Shown: positions 36,342 through 45,935, numbered from the stretch's first letter. The stretch: DNA of 64,000 bases from JBKECF01 sp047974375 (GCA_047974375.1 JBKECF010000015.1:1-64000); one strand, 5' to 3'. The notes: a model not told the origin generated them from the letters alone. Made by a program: numbers and translations.

Positions 36342-37514
36342 TTAGACTTTTTTTGTACTTCTTATGTATTTAATAAACATAAGTATCATCATAATCAAAA
36401 TAGAAAATAATACAGTGAAAATACCTGCTTGTATGCCCTTTGCGTCAGCAACTTTACCAACAATAGAAGGCATAAAAACGCCGCCAGATGTAGCCAGTGC
36501 TAATGAAACGCCCATACGCAGCGGATTATCTGTATTGCTCATGGTAGCAACTGTAGTTGGATATATACCAGACATAAAGAAACCAATTCCCAGTAATGAT
36601 ATAATCGCAAAAACAGCTTTAGTACTAAACAATAATCCTGTAAAAGAAATAGTCAAAAAAAGTCCCATAGTAATCAATAGTATATTTCTATCAAATTTAT
36701 TCGAAATATTAGCACATATCAATCTACCTAACATTATCATTACCCATAGCATAGAAGGAGTAAAATTACATACTATTTCTGGCAATATACCTAAATCATA
36801 AAAGTAAATTACAAACCACCCAATAATAGCACTTTCAACACACAAATAGAAAAACAAAACCATCGTATCTAGCCAAAATTTAAAATCTCTCACAAAAGAC
36901 CAATTACCAGCCTTCTCTTTTTTTTCTTTACTTGATGTTATCTTCGATTTTGATACAAGTATAATTGAAGTAAAAGACATTGCTGCCATTAGTAAAGCAC
37001 CTAACCTAAAATTAAATCCTAACTTATCTGAGAAAAATATTAAAAATGGCGAAAGTAAAGCACCAATCGCAAAAGTCGCATGAAGTGAATTTAACGCCGT
37101 CCCTTTTTTAGTTGAATATTGTGAAACCGTTACATTACTGACATTAGTCATAGTTCCACGGCCAACTCCTACTAAAGCAAAGGCTATTATTAAAAAAACA
37201 GGACCCTTTAATAAAATCATCATAAGTAATCCTAAAAAAATACCCGAGCCTAGTAAAATAGTAGATTGTTTTCTACCTATTGCATAAGGTAATACCCCTG
37301 CGCATAAAATAGCTGTTAAGTTACCTATATTATGAGCCGATAATAACTTACCTGTTAAAGCATAAGTTAAATCATTTTCAATTTTCAAATAAGGTGCTAT
37401 TAATCCAACGCTAACACTGACTAATCCACTTATTAAAAAAATATAATATATACATTTTATTAAATTAAAGTCCTCTTTTTTCACTCCAATATATTCATTT
37501 ACATTCTTAATCAT
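36342..37514 (-). CDS. MFS transporter (sugar/FucP-like group)
   Basis: This 390-residue protein has 12 membrane helices. It has GVLPYAIGRKQSTILLGSG in the loop after helix 2 and NSLHATFAIGALLSPFLIF in helix 5, similar to carriers of the FucP or YfmO type. The start is ATG 37514 with GAGGGAGA seven bases before; an extra 23 residues in the longest frame have no ribosome site. No neighbouring catabolic genes hint at a substrate. Confidence 0.8.
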   Translation of the reverse strand: MIKNVNEYIGVKKEDFNLIKCIYYIFLISGLVSVSVGLIAPYLKIENDLTYALTGKLLSAHNIGNLTAILCAGVLPYAIGRKQSTILLGSGIFLGLLMMILLKGPVFLIIAFALVGVGRGTMTNVSNVTVSQYSTKKGTALNSLHATFAIGALLSPFLIFFSDKLGFNFRLGALLMAAMSFTSIILVSKSKITSSKEKKEKAGNWSFVRDFKFWLDTMVLFFYLCVESAIIGWFVIYFYDLGILPEIVCNFTPSMLWVMIMLGRLICANISNKFDRNILLITMGLFLTISFTGLLFSTKAVFAIISLLGIGFFMSGIYPTTVATMSNTDNPLRMGVSLALATSGGVFMPSIVGKVADAKGIQAGIFTVLFSILIMMILMFIKYIRSTKKV

Positions 37515-37763
37515 AATATTCTCCCTCTTGTGCAAAATACAGTATAGCATAAAGATTTTTAAAAATAAATTCCTATAAAACATAATCCTGCAATTTAGCT
37601 TACCTCATTATAATATTTTAGTTTGCTATCCTAGTTAAACATGACTTATTTACTATTTTTTAACACGTATACTTCCTTTCTTAAATATTTTTGTTATCTC
37701 AACATATTATCATATAGATTTAAAAGTTGCTAGTAAAATGCTAAAATTTGAAATAGTATCTAT

Positions 37764-37790
37764 AGTAGGCAAACATATGTTACACTTTTT
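37764..37790. repeat. Direct repeat copy 1, around an AACATATGTT palindrome
   Basis: AGTAGGCAAACATATGTTACACTTTT is matched at 39427-39452 with few changes and in the same orientation. The pair encloses the transposase remnants and rpsT. Confidence 0.6.
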
Positions 37791-37869
37791 TTAAAAAAAC
37801 TGTATAAGTACAATAGATATGTGGTTTCTCAAAAAATTATAGGTACCAGCAAAGCGTTTCGAACGGAAA

Positions 37870-38215
37870 TATTAAAAAAAAGCGGATAGATTTGTAACGA
37901 GTCTAAAACGTTTAAGATTAAGTCTTTCAGAAGAGAACTTATTGTAAAAGATAAAAATAAAAATTCCAGATGCAAAATTGGAATTTGACACAGAAAAATA
38001 TGAACAATATAAAAATTTAGATGGATATTATTCTGTAGTTACAGGCGATATAGAAAGAAACGATTTTAGCCATAGTTGAACAACGTAGAAAGTTATGTCA
38101 AATGGAAGAAAGCTTTAAAGTAATAAAATATGACTTGCAAGGAAGACCAGTATATGTAAAGATTGATGAACATATAAAAGGATATTTTTTTAATATGTTG
38201 TATAGCATTAGTCAC
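37870..38215 (+). pseudogene. Degenerate IS4/IS1634-type transposase, C-terminal fragment
   Basis: Frames broken by shifts read EKYEQYKNLDGYYSVVTGDIERND, then EESFKVIKYDLQGRPVYVKIDEHIKGYFFNML. These match the C-terminal part of IS1634/IS4-type transposases, where the Glu of EESFKV belongs to the DDE centre. There is no single open frame and no start, so it is dead. The bases from 37515 to here hold no other gene that I can see. Confidence 0.65.
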
Positions 38216-38237
38216 ATTTCTAATATAGAATATTATT

Positions 38238-38973
38238 TTGAACATGAGTATTCCATTGAGAAGCTATAAAAGAGTAGAAACAATAATTATAGATATATAC
38301 ACACCATATGTGACATTAATAAAAAAAGTTTTTCCTAATTCGAAATTAATCATAGATAAATTTCATAGTGTTCAAAATTTTAGCAAAGATCTAAATAAAA
38401 CTCGAATTAAGATTATGAATAATAATAAAAAATACTACATTGGCGATTGTTATTAATTAAAATAGATACCGTATTTAATGATACCCGATGGAAATATGAT
38501 GGCTGCTTCAAAAGGTATATTACAAAGTTAGATATACTAAAACTTTCTTCTGGATATTGATAGTTCATTAGAAGAGTCATATTATGTTTATCAGAACCTA
38601 TTAGAAGCAGCAGAAGAAAGGAATATAGCAAAACTAATAGAAGTTACTAAAACCAACAAAGATATACTGAGTAAACAAATGGCTACAGCGGTGAAAACCC
38701 TTAAAAAAATATAGTGTATACATGTCTAATACATTAGAATATGAATACACTAATGGAGTAATTGAGGAGCTTAATAATAAAATTAAAGTTATTAAAAGAG
38801 TGGCTTTTGGATATAGACGTTTTGACAAAATGAAAAAGAGAATATTAGTTACACAGTCAATAATTAAATAAAGATTTTCTGAAACTTAAAAATGAGATAC
38901 CCCATAGAATATCTCATTTGAATTGTTACAATTATAAATGTTTTTAACGAACAACACGATTTGACAAAGAACC
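38238..38973 (+). pseudogene. Degenerate ISL3-family element, 3' part with right inverted repeat
   Basis: Pieces in several frames read VETIIIDIYTPYVTLIKKVFPNSKLIIDKFHSVQNF (38275 onward), LEESYYVYQNLLEAAEERN, and LEYEYTNGVIEELNNKIKVIKRVAFGYRRFDKMKKRIL. These fit the C-terminal half of ISL3-type transposases. At 38948-38973 the sequence CGAACAACACGATTTGACAAAGAACC ends in GGTTCTTTGTC on the other strand, as expected for the outer repeat of the family. The 5' half and left repeat are missing. Confidence 0.72.
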
Positions 38974-39003
38974 AAAAAAACACGCTACGAGAGGGTAAGC
39001 GTG
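38974..39003 (-). terminator. Terminator of rpsT
   Basis: On the - strand CACGCT and AGCGTG pair around an 11-base loop, followed by seven T. The ISL3 remnant ends right against the T-run. Confidence 0.82.
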
Positions 39004-39023
39004 GCCTTTGTTTAAAATGTTTA

Positions 39024-39284
39024 TTAAAGATTATTAACTTTTTTTGTTAAACTAGATTTTTTTCTAGCAGCTGTATTCTTATGATAAATGCCTTTTGTAC
39101 AAGCCATATCTATAGCTTTTATCGCTCCTGCAAGAGCATCTGTAGCAGCTACTTTATCACTATTTTCTAATGCTAAATCTACTTTTTTAATAGCTGTTTT
39201 AGTTTTTGATTTATTCATTTTATTTACTAAAGTTTTCTTTTGAGCAACTTTAATTCTTTTTTTAGCTGATTTAATATTTGCCAT
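39024..39284 (-). CDS. rpsT: 30S ribosomal protein S20
   Basis: This 86-residue basic protein has the S20 pattern: MANIKSAKKRIKVAQKK at the start, then long helices and GIYHKNTAARKKSSLTKKVN at the end. It binds 16S rRNA early in small-subunit assembly. The start is ATG 39284 with GGAGGTGAAAGA before it; a reading three codons longer is not needed. It is a single gene with its own leader and terminator. Confidence 0.96.
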   Translation of the reverse strand: MANIKSAKKRIKVAQKKTLVNKMNKSKTKTAIKKVDLALENSDKVAATDALAGAIKAIDMACTKGIYHKNTAARKKSSLTKKVNNL

Positions 39285-39316
39285 TTCTTTCACCTCCTGG
39301 TTAATTTAAAATTAAT

Positions 39317-39350
39317 GAGATTTGGGGAAATCTCTGTTAGCGATTGCTAA
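39317..39350 (-). promoter_or_regulatory. Two hairpins in the rpsT leader
   Basis: GAGATTT-GGGG-AAATCTC (39317-39334) is perfect and lies beside TTAGC-GATT-GCTAA (39337-39350), about 35-65 bases before the rpsT start. S20 is known to control its own translation in other bacteria, so a leader role is plausible. Confidence 0.5.
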
Positions 39351-39426
39351 ACGGACTACCTAAGTTTATACTAATAACTCTAATAAGTCAATATGTTTTG
39401 CCATCTTTTTTAGTTTTTTTTCTAGA

Positions 39427-39452
39427 GTAGTCAAACATATGTTACATTTTCA
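39427..39452. repeat. Direct repeat copy 2, around an AACATATGTT palindrome
   Basis: AGTAGTCAAACATATGTTACATTTT matches the copy at 37764-37790. The 39351-39597 stretch holds no gene. Confidence 0.6.
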
Positions 39453-39597
39453 AAAGGAGTTAACAACAACGAAATTACCTCTGTTTGTATCATAATATAA
39501 CAAATACTAAACAACTTTATTTTGCGTTTTTTTGTTATTTAAGTGTAAAACTCAATATTAATAACATAGTAATTTCATAGAATATTAAGGGATAGGT

Positions 39598-41097
39598 CTA
39601 TTGATTAAGACTCCTTTTATATTCGGTTGGTGTCATACACATAGTCTTTTTAAAAACTCTATTAAAGTGTTCAACGTTATTGTACCCAACTCTATCGCTT
39701 ATTTCATACATTTTTAAGTCAGTTGTACCAATTAAGCTTTTCGCTTTCCAAAGTCTTATATCAACTATATAGCTAGAGAATGTGCATCCAAATTCTTTTG
39801 TAAAACGAGAACTAAAATATTTTTCATTTAATCCTACATAATCCGAAACATTCTTTAAAGTTAGCTCGCTGTTAATGTAATTATCATTTATAAACCTTTT
39901 TGCTTTTAACATGATATCATTTTGTTTGTTTTGTTCACGGTTTTCTAGATATTTCAAAACCCAACTAAAATAATTATTTATCCAGATTTCAATCTCCTTT
40001 ATTGTTTTTAAGCGTTTTACTTTTTCTTCATAATTTATTCGTTCTGGAAAAATCGAAAAAAACTCATCATCATATTCTAGAAATTTCATCGCCAGTGAAT
40101 ATATTACCCCTAAAACTTCTTCATGTGCCTCGCTGATTTCCATATCGGTAATATTAATAAAAAATAATTGCTTTTCATTAACAAGATTCAACTCATCTGA
40201 TAAGTATAAAAATTTAACTAGTGCTTCATATTTTTTTGTAAGTTGGTCAAATTTTAATGCCCTTTTACCATCTTCCCATTCAGTTATAATTAAACCTTCA
40301 CCTTTTATTATTGATACACCTAATAGCAACTCATTAATTAAGAAAGTTTGATCAAGTTTTTCTAGTTCAACAGCTTCACTTATTCCAACAGATGCATTTA
40401 TGTTCATATACCTACTCCAAACAGAAAGCAATTGTTTAACTATTGACACTACAGTAGTTTCATATTTCAAGCCTTTATTTACCTTATAATATAAAATGTA
40501 CCTGGCTGGATTTATTGAATAAAATTTTGTTTTATTTGCAATTCTATTAATTTGTCTAGCTATTTCAAGTAAGGGTTTTTCCATATTATTATATAAATCA
40601 TTACCAAACCTTGAGGATTGTTTTATAAAATCATTTATCTCAAATAAAGCTACACAATATTTACCCTCTTCCAAATCAATAGCATTATCAGGAATTATTT
40701 CCATTTGTATATTTTTCGATTCTGCTAATTCCTTATTTTTTAAGATAGGCAAAATTTTTACTATACTTTCTAAATTAGACTTTAAAATATAATCGTATGC
40801 TCCAAGTTTAAAAGCCTCTCTTACAAGGTTAAATTCATCATAACCAGATAAAACTAAGGATATTGGCCTATTGTTTAACTTATTTAGCTCTCTTAATAAA
40901 TCTAAACCAGTCATATTTGGCATTTTCATATCAGTTATAAGTAAATCTACTTTATTATTTTTCAAATATTCCAATGCATTTACAGAACTATTAAAATCTT
41001 TTATAATTTCAAATCCATATTTTTCCCAGTCTATTGTAGTCCTTAAAGTAAAACGTACAACTGTTTCATCATCCACTATTATTACTTTATTTAACAT
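39598..41097 (-). CDS. YesN-like response regulator, receiver plus AraC-type domain
   Basis: This 499-residue regulator has a full receiver (VIIVDDETVVR, phospho-acceptor Asp in LLITDMKMPN, Ser in LVLSGYDEF, Lys in ILKSN). A long middle region of about 270 residues of no known motif follows, then two AraC-type helix-turn-helix motifs (LKNVSDYVGLNEKYFSSRFTKEFG and MYEISDRVGYNNVEHFNRVFKKTM). The start is ATG 41097 with GAGGAAG before it, overlapping the sensor gene by 11 bases. Its target is not evident; no sugar transporter lies next to it. Confidence 0.9.
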   Translation of the reverse strand: MLNKVIIVDDETVVRFTLRTTIDWEKYGFEIIKDFNSSVNALEYLKNNKVDLLITDMKMPNMTGLDLLRELNKLNNRPISLVLSGYDEFNLVREAFKLGAYDYILKSNLESIVKILPILKNKELAESKNIQMEIIPDNAIDLEEGKYCVALFEINDFIKQSSRFGNDLYNNMEKPLLEIARQINRIANKTKFYSINPARYILYYKVNKGLKYETTVVSIVKQLLSVWSRYMNINASVGISEAVELEKLDQTFLINELLLGVSIIKGEGLIITEWEDGKRALKFDQLTKKYEALVKFLYLSDELNLVNEKQLFFINITDMEISEAHEEVLGVIYSLAMKFLEYDDEFFSIFPERINYEEKVKRLKTIKEIEIWINNYFSWVLKYLENREQNKQNDIMLKAKRFINDNYINSELTLKNVSDYVGLNEKYFSSRFTKEFGCTFSSYIVDIRLWKAKSLIGTTDLKMYEISDRVGYNNVEHFNRVFKKTMCMTPTEYKRSLNQ

Positions 41098-42892
41098 TAT
41101 TTTCTTCCTCCAAAACAATAGGGAGCTTAATTAGAGTTTTTGTATACCTGTTAATTTCGCTTTCAATTTTCAAGTTACATTTATCTCCAAACTTCAACTT
41201 TAAACGACTTTGAACATTTTCAATGCCTATATTATAACTATTATCCTTTTCCTTACAAACATTTAAATATATTTCTTCAATTTTATTTTTATCAATTCCT
41301 TTACCATCATCTAAAATTTCAAAATATAAAAATTCATAATCTTTATATACAGATATTTTAACTAATCCTATATCTTCTTTTTCAGAAAAACCATGTACAA
41401 TTGAATTTTCTAAAATAGGTTGCAAAATAAGCCTTGGCACTTTAAAATCCAAACAACTATTATCAATTTCAAAATCAACTTCAAATCCATCTGAATATCT
41501 TATTTTCATAAGATATATATAGCTTTCTAAAAGATTTATTTCTTCTGCAACTGTATAAAGACTGGTATTTTCTCTAAAAGAACAGGATAATATATAAATC
41601 AAAGATTCAGCCATTTTTTTTATGCTATCAAATTTTGAAACCTGAGCAATAAACTTTATTGAATTTAAAGTGTTTACTAAAAAGTGCGGATTTATTTGCG
41701 ATTGTAGTGCTCTCATTTCTGCTGCATATTTTCTTTTTTGTGCATCTTCTTTTTCATTTATAGAAATCTTTAAACGCTTAGTCATATGATTATAAGATTT
41801 AATCATTTCTTTAATTTCACTATGACCTTCTACAGTTACTTGATTATCTAAATTACCTATTTCCGTTTCTTTAAACCCGCTTATTATATTCGATATAGGC
41901 GATATTATATTTTTCAAAAAATAGCGTGAAAATACAATAAAAAGCAAAAACAAACTAATAATGATTAACATCATATAAAAAGCGGCTCTAGTAAATTTAG
42001 CCGTTAAGTATCCTTTCTCTATATATGTAATCATTTTCCATTTTGTTTCATCAATACTAGATAATACATAAGTGTAGTTTTCCTTTGACTCATCGTGCTT
42101 TTTTAAAGTTTTATGGAATACTCCGGCAGCTGCTTTGTCCATTTGCTCAATTAATACTTCAACATCATTATTAATTGTACTCCCATATATTATTTCATTA
42201 TTTTCATCTAAAATTATTGTTGTGCCTAGTTCAGCATTCTTGTTATTTTCTTTTAATAGTTTACCTACTTTAGTTTGAACCATTATTGAGACCATCTCCG
42301 TTTTCCCTGTTTTATCAACAGATAAATTCGGTGACAAGCCTAAAGCTATAACGAATTCTCTACCCTTAAGACCCTTTGTAACGCCTTCCACTGACACATC
42401 ATAGCTCCCAACCTTTACTATATTTTTTTCTTTTAATGCATCACTATACCATTTTTCACTTTTAATAATCTCGTTAGGTATAATTACTCTATCTTTAACA
42501 TAGGTGCTACCGCCACTCCGCATGTAAAACATACAAGAAATAATATCTTGCCTTGGTGCCATTGCTATTTTAAAAATATCTTCCATTTTTCTTTCATATA
42601 AATTTCTTTCTTTAATACTATCCGCATCAGTCATAGCAACAAAATTCATTAGATTGCTGTCATTTACATATACAAAATGCGTTAATTGTAATGACGCACC
42701 TCTTATATCCTCGGTTAAACTTGATATCATTTTATCCTGTGAAGCCTTTATGTTGTATATTGCAGAATTAATTAGAAATTTATTTACTACAAATAGTGAT
42801 ACTATAAAGACAATAAGTATGGGTATAACAATTAAAAATATAAAACTGTAATAGTATATTTCTTTTAATGAAGCTTTTTTATAAATCTTCAG
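41087..42892 (-). CDS. YesM-like sensor histidine kinase, probable non-ATG start
   Basis: This is a kinase of about 601 residues. The frame is open well upstream of the first ATG (42730), and the extra stretch encodes a needed membrane helix (IYYYSFIFLIVIPILIVFIVSLFVV). It reaches CTG at 42892 (or ATT at 42895), behind GGAGG at 42903-42907. An extracellular sensor region, a second helix (about 250-275), a HAMP domain and the kinase follow. The phosphorylated His is in QINPHFLVNTLN, the N-box in LQPILENSIVHG, and the G-box in DDGKGID. All key residues are present. It pairs with the overlapping YesN-like regulator. Confidence 0.85.
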   Translation of the reverse strand: MKIYKKASLKEIYYYSFIFLIVIPILIVFIVSLFVVNKFLINSAIYNIKASQDKMISSLTEDIRGASLQLTHFVYVNDSNLMNFVAMTDADSIKERNLYERKMEDIFKIAMAPRQDIISCMFYMRSGGSTYVKDRVIIPNEIIKSEKWYSDALKEKNIVKVGSYDVSVEGVTKGLKGREFVIALGLSPNLSVDKTGKTEMVSIMVQTKVGKLLKENNKNAELGTTIILDENNEIIYGSTINNDVEVLIEQMDKAAAGVFHKTLKKHDESKENYTYVLSSIDETKWKMITYIEKGYLTAKFTRAAFYMMLIIISLFLLFIVFSRYFLKNIISPISNIISGFKETEIGNLDNQVTVEGHSEIKEMIKSYNHMTKRLKISINEKEDAQKRKYAAEMRALQSQINPHFLVNTLNSIKFIAQVSKFDSIKKMAESLIYILSCSFRENTSLYTVAEEINLLESYIYLMKIRYSDGFEVDFEIDNSCLDFKVPRLILQPILENSIVHGFSEKEDIGLVKISVYKDYEFLYFEILDDGKGIDKNKIEEIYLNVCKEKDNSYNIGIENVQSRLKLKFGDKCNLKIESEINRYTKTLIKLPIVLEEENNVK

Positions 42893-42924
42893 AATAACAT
42901 CTCCTCCTTATTTAATATTATTTT

Positions 42925-43120
42925 AGTTAATCGGCAAAAATTAGGCTCCACCTAGGTGTACCATAGGTATCAGGACTGTTTAACTTTCTGTTATAGAACC
43001 GTGATGCTCTTCGTATAAACGCAAAGCGTTTAGTTTTCGTAGAGCAAAGATTCAGACAGAAAGGGTACGAACCCCACTGAACGGATAAGTCAATAGACTT
43101 TGTTTATCCTTCTTTTTCTT
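42925..43120 (+). ncRNA. Unidentified structured RNA candidate with its own terminator
   Basis: No gene fits here, but pairing is dense. GCTCT/AGAGC at 43006-43045 encloses AAACGC-AAA-GCGTTT. CTTTCTGT (42984) pairs with ACAGAAAG (43056). Directly outside that, GTACC (42958) pairs with GGTAC (43064), leaving a bulge of about 20 bases on the 5' side only. At the end GGATAA/TTATCC (43083-43109) is followed by a T-rich run, a terminator for + strand transcripts. The higher GC content stands out from the flanks. It matches no riboswitch core I know; a 6S-like RNA was considered and not established. Confidence 0.55.
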
Positions 43121-43126
43121 GCAATT

Positions 43127-43175
43127 AAAAGAACCTTCTGTGGCTTTTATTTATTTTACCACAGAAGGTTCTTTT
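43127..43175. terminator. Terminator at the end of the pur operon
   Basis: A perfect 17-base stem (43127-43143 with 43159-43175, outer AAAAGAACC/GGTTCTTTT) gives termination in both directions, closing the purine operon on the - strand. Confidence 0.93.
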
Positions 43176-43199
43176 ACAGTAAAGTTTTTATAAACTCAG

Positions 43200-44417
43200 T
43201 TATTTTCCTATATCAGTTCTATAAAATAAGCAATCATGTTTAATGCTTTCTATTTTTTTATAAACTGAAGTTCTTGCTTCAGTTCTATTTTCACAGCTGG
43301 CATAAACAAACATTACTCTACCGCCATCATTTAAAAATTTACCTTGCTCATTTTTTAGTGCCATACTATAAAAATCCACAGTATCTGGTATTTTAATTTC
43401 AAATCCTTTATTATATTTTTGTGGATAACCTTTACTAGCTAAACATACTCCTACAGTTGAACCATTTTTCCATTCCATTTTTGTCTTCTTATTTTTTAGG
43501 ATATTTAAAATTATTTCTACTAAGTCTGTTTCCATTGCCTCCATTAGTACTTCTGTTTCTGGATCTCCGAATCTAACATTAAATTCAATTACCTTTATCC
43601 CACTGTTAGTTTTAATAAGCCCTGCATACATAATCCCTTTAAAGAATATATTTTCATTCTTTAGTGCAGAAATAGTTTTTTCTATAATTTCTTCATAACA
43701 AAAACTTAATTCATCCTCACTTATAAAATCTACTGGAGTAAAACAACCCATGCCGCCAGTGTTTAGACCCTTATCATTATTAAATGCCCTTTTATAATCT
43801 TTAGCTGTTTGCAATGGAATATAGGTATCACCATTTACAAAACAAAGGAGTGAAAATTCTACGCCATCTAAAAATTCCTCGAAAATAACTTTTTCATTTG
43901 TTTTGAAACTCTCAACTATAAAGTTTTTTGCCTCTTTATAATCTGATGATACTAAAACACCCTTTCCAAGGGCTAAACCATCTTGTTTAATTACAACAGG
44001 CATATTCTCGCTATTTAAAAATTCTAAAGCACTTTCTTCATCTATAAAAGTTTTATATTTTGCAGTTGGAATGTTATATTTATACATTAGGGATTTTGCA
44101 AAGTCTTTACTGGTTTCTAGCTTTGCACTTTCCATAGTAGGACCAAATATTTTTATATTTGTATTACTGAAGTAATCTACTACACCTAGTTCTAAATATT
44201 TTTCATTACCAACAATAATCAATTCAATATTATTTTTATCACAAAAATTCTCTAATAGTTTGAAATCTTCTGAATTAAAACTATTTTCTTTTATTAAACA
44301 ATCATCCATTCCGCTATTTCCAGGAACAACAAAAACTTCTTGAACCAATGAGCTTTTTTTTGCCTTTCTTGCTAATGCATGTTCACGTCCACCATTTCCT
44401 AAAATTAATATATTCAT
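43200..44417 (-). CDS. purD: Phosphoribosylamine-glycine ligase
   Basis: This 405-residue ATP-grasp enzyme joins glycine to phosphoribosylamine (step 2 of purine synthesis). It begins MNILILGNGGREHALA. The ATP-grasp core has VIKQDGLALGKGV, EEFLDGVEFSLLCFV and FNVRFGDPETEVLM, where the last stretch binds metal. It is the last gene of the operon and starts eight bases after the purH stop. Confidence 0.95.
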   Translation of the reverse strand: MNILILGNGGREHALARKAKKSSLVQEVFVVPGNSGMDDCLIKENSFNSEDFKLLENFCDKNNIELIIVGNEKYLELGVVDYFSNTNIKIFGPTMESAKLETSKDFAKSLMYKYNIPTAKYKTFIDEESALEFLNSENMPVVIKQDGLALGKGVLVSSDYKEAKNFIVESFKTNEKVIFEEFLDGVEFSLLCFVNGDTYIPLQTAKDYKRAFNNDKGLNTGGMGCFTPVDFISEDELSFCYEEIIEKTISALKNENIFFKGIMYAGLIKTNSGIKVIEFNVRFGDPETEVLMEAMETDLVEIILNILKNKKTKMEWKNGSTVGVCLASKGYPQKYNKGFEIKIPDTVDFYSMALKNEQGKFLNDGGRVMFVYASCENRTEARTSVYKKIESIKHDCLFYRTDIGK

Positions 44418-44425
44418 ATAACCTC

Positions 44426-45934
44426 CTAGTGTTTGAAGTGTCTGTTACCTGTAAATACCATCGCTATATTTAGTTCATTACAAGCATTTATTACATCGTC
44501 ATCTCTAATAGAACCACCTGGTTGTATTATATAATCTACACCATAGCTTTTAGCGAGTTTAACTGTATCGTCAAAAGGGAAAAATGCATCTGATGCTAAA
44601 GCTAATCCTGAGCTTATACCTTTTTCTTTAGCTTGTTCTAAAGCAATTTTTGCGGCTTGAATTCTATTAGTCTGCCCTACTCCAATGCCAACTGTTTTTT
44701 TCTCTTTAGTAACTACTATAGCGTTGGAGGTTACATGCTTACATACTGTATCTGCAAATGCCAATTCTTCCATTATTTTTTCATCAACATTTTTTTTAGT
44801 AACTAAATTCCCCTCAGCTATGTTGAATACCTTTTTATCCATTTCTTGTACAAGTATTCCTCCTAAAACCGTTCTAGCTTCAATCTGATTATCTTGCTCA
44901 GTATAAGTTATTAATCTAAGGTTTTTCTTTTTGCTAAATATTTCTAATGCACCACTAGAAAAAGAAGGTGCTAACACTACTTCCAAAAATGTATTGCTCA
45001 TTTTCTCGGCAGTATTTTCATCTATTTCTTTTTTGAAACATACTATACCTCCAAAGATTGAAACACTATCACAATTATATGTATTTATATAACTCTCATA
45101 CACTGTTTCACCAAAAGCTATGCCACATGGGTTTAAGTGTTTAACAGCTATACATACGTTGTCCGAAAAATCTTGTGCCATTTTCAATATGGCATCTATA
45201 TCTAAAAAGTTATTATAGGACAGTTGTTTACCTTGAAGTTGTTTAATAGGTAAATGGTCATAATAAAAATTCGACTTTTGAAAAGGGTTTAAACCATATC
45301 TTAATGTTTCTCTATTTGTATAACACATAGAAAAATCATCTAAGTTTTCATGCCTTTTATCTTGGCTTAAAAAGTATGAGTTTATTACGTTATCATAATG
45401 TGATATAAGGGTAAATGCTTCTTGAGCTAACTTTTCTCTTTCGATATAAGTCATAGTGTCAGTTTCTAATTTTTCACAAACATAATTATATTGAGACGGG
45501 CTTGTACAAACTATTATATGTTTGTAATTTTTAGCAGCTGCTCTTATGATTGTTGGTCCACCAATATCAATTTTTTCTATTAATGTTTCATGGCACTTTT
45601 TAGCTTTAAGATTTTCTTCGAATGGGTATAAGTTTACACACACTAAATCAATTTTTTTAATATTAAGTTTTTCTAAAGTTTCAACATGTTCCTCCTTATC
45701 ATAATCGCATAAAATGGCACTATGTATATTGGGATGTAATGTTTTTACCCTACCGTCTAAAATTTCATTGAAATTCGTTATATCCTCTACACTTAAGGAA
45801 TCAATACCATTTTCTTCAAGAGTTTTTTGTGTGTTTCCTGTGGATATAATTTCGAAACCTAAATCTATTAACTTTTTTCCAAATTCTAAAATTCCACTTT
45901 TGTCCGATACGCTTATTAAAGCTCTTTTCTTCAT
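44426..45934 (-). CDS. purH: Bifunctional AICAR transformylase/IMP cyclohydrolase
   Basis: This 502-residue enzyme performs the last two steps to IMP. The N-terminal cyclohydrolase domain starts RALISVSDKSGILEFGKKL and includes EISTGNTQKTL and DGRVKTLHPNIHSAIL. The transformylase domain has LRYGLNPFQKS, VKHLNPCGIAFG and a C-terminal SDAFFPFDDTV and IQPGGSIRDDDVI. It ends NRHFKH, the normal end of the family. Confidence 0.96.
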   Translation of the reverse strand: MKKRALISVSDKSGILEFGKKLIDLGFEIISTGNTQKTLEENGIDSLSVEDITNFNEILDGRVKTLHPNIHSAILCDYDKEEHVETLEKLNIKKIDLVCVNLYPFEENLKAKKCHETLIEKIDIGGPTIIRAAAKNYKHIIVCTSPSQYNYVCEKLETDTMTYIEREKLAQEAFTLISHYDNVINSYFLSQDKRHENLDDFSMCYTNRETLRYGLNPFQKSNFYYDHLPIKQLQGKQLSYNNFLDIDAILKMAQDFSDNVCIAVKHLNPCGIAFGETVYESYINTYNCDSVSIFGGIVCFKKEIDENTAEKMSNTFLEVVLAPSFSSGALEIFSKKKNLRLITYTEQDNQIEARTVLGGILVQEMDKKVFNIAEGNLVTKKNVDEKIMEELAFADTVCKHVTSNAIVVTKEKKTVGIGVGQTNRIQAAKIALEQAKEKGISSGLALASDAFFPFDDTVKLAKSYGVDYIIQPGGSIRDDDVINACNELNIAMVFTGNRHFKH

Positions 45935-45935
45935 T

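Noticed and set aside
42925..43120. Call of 6S RNA for the structured stretch after purD
   Set aside because: The two ends of the segment do not pair with each other as 6S RNA requires, and the similarity I thought of rests on memory alone. It is left as unidentified.
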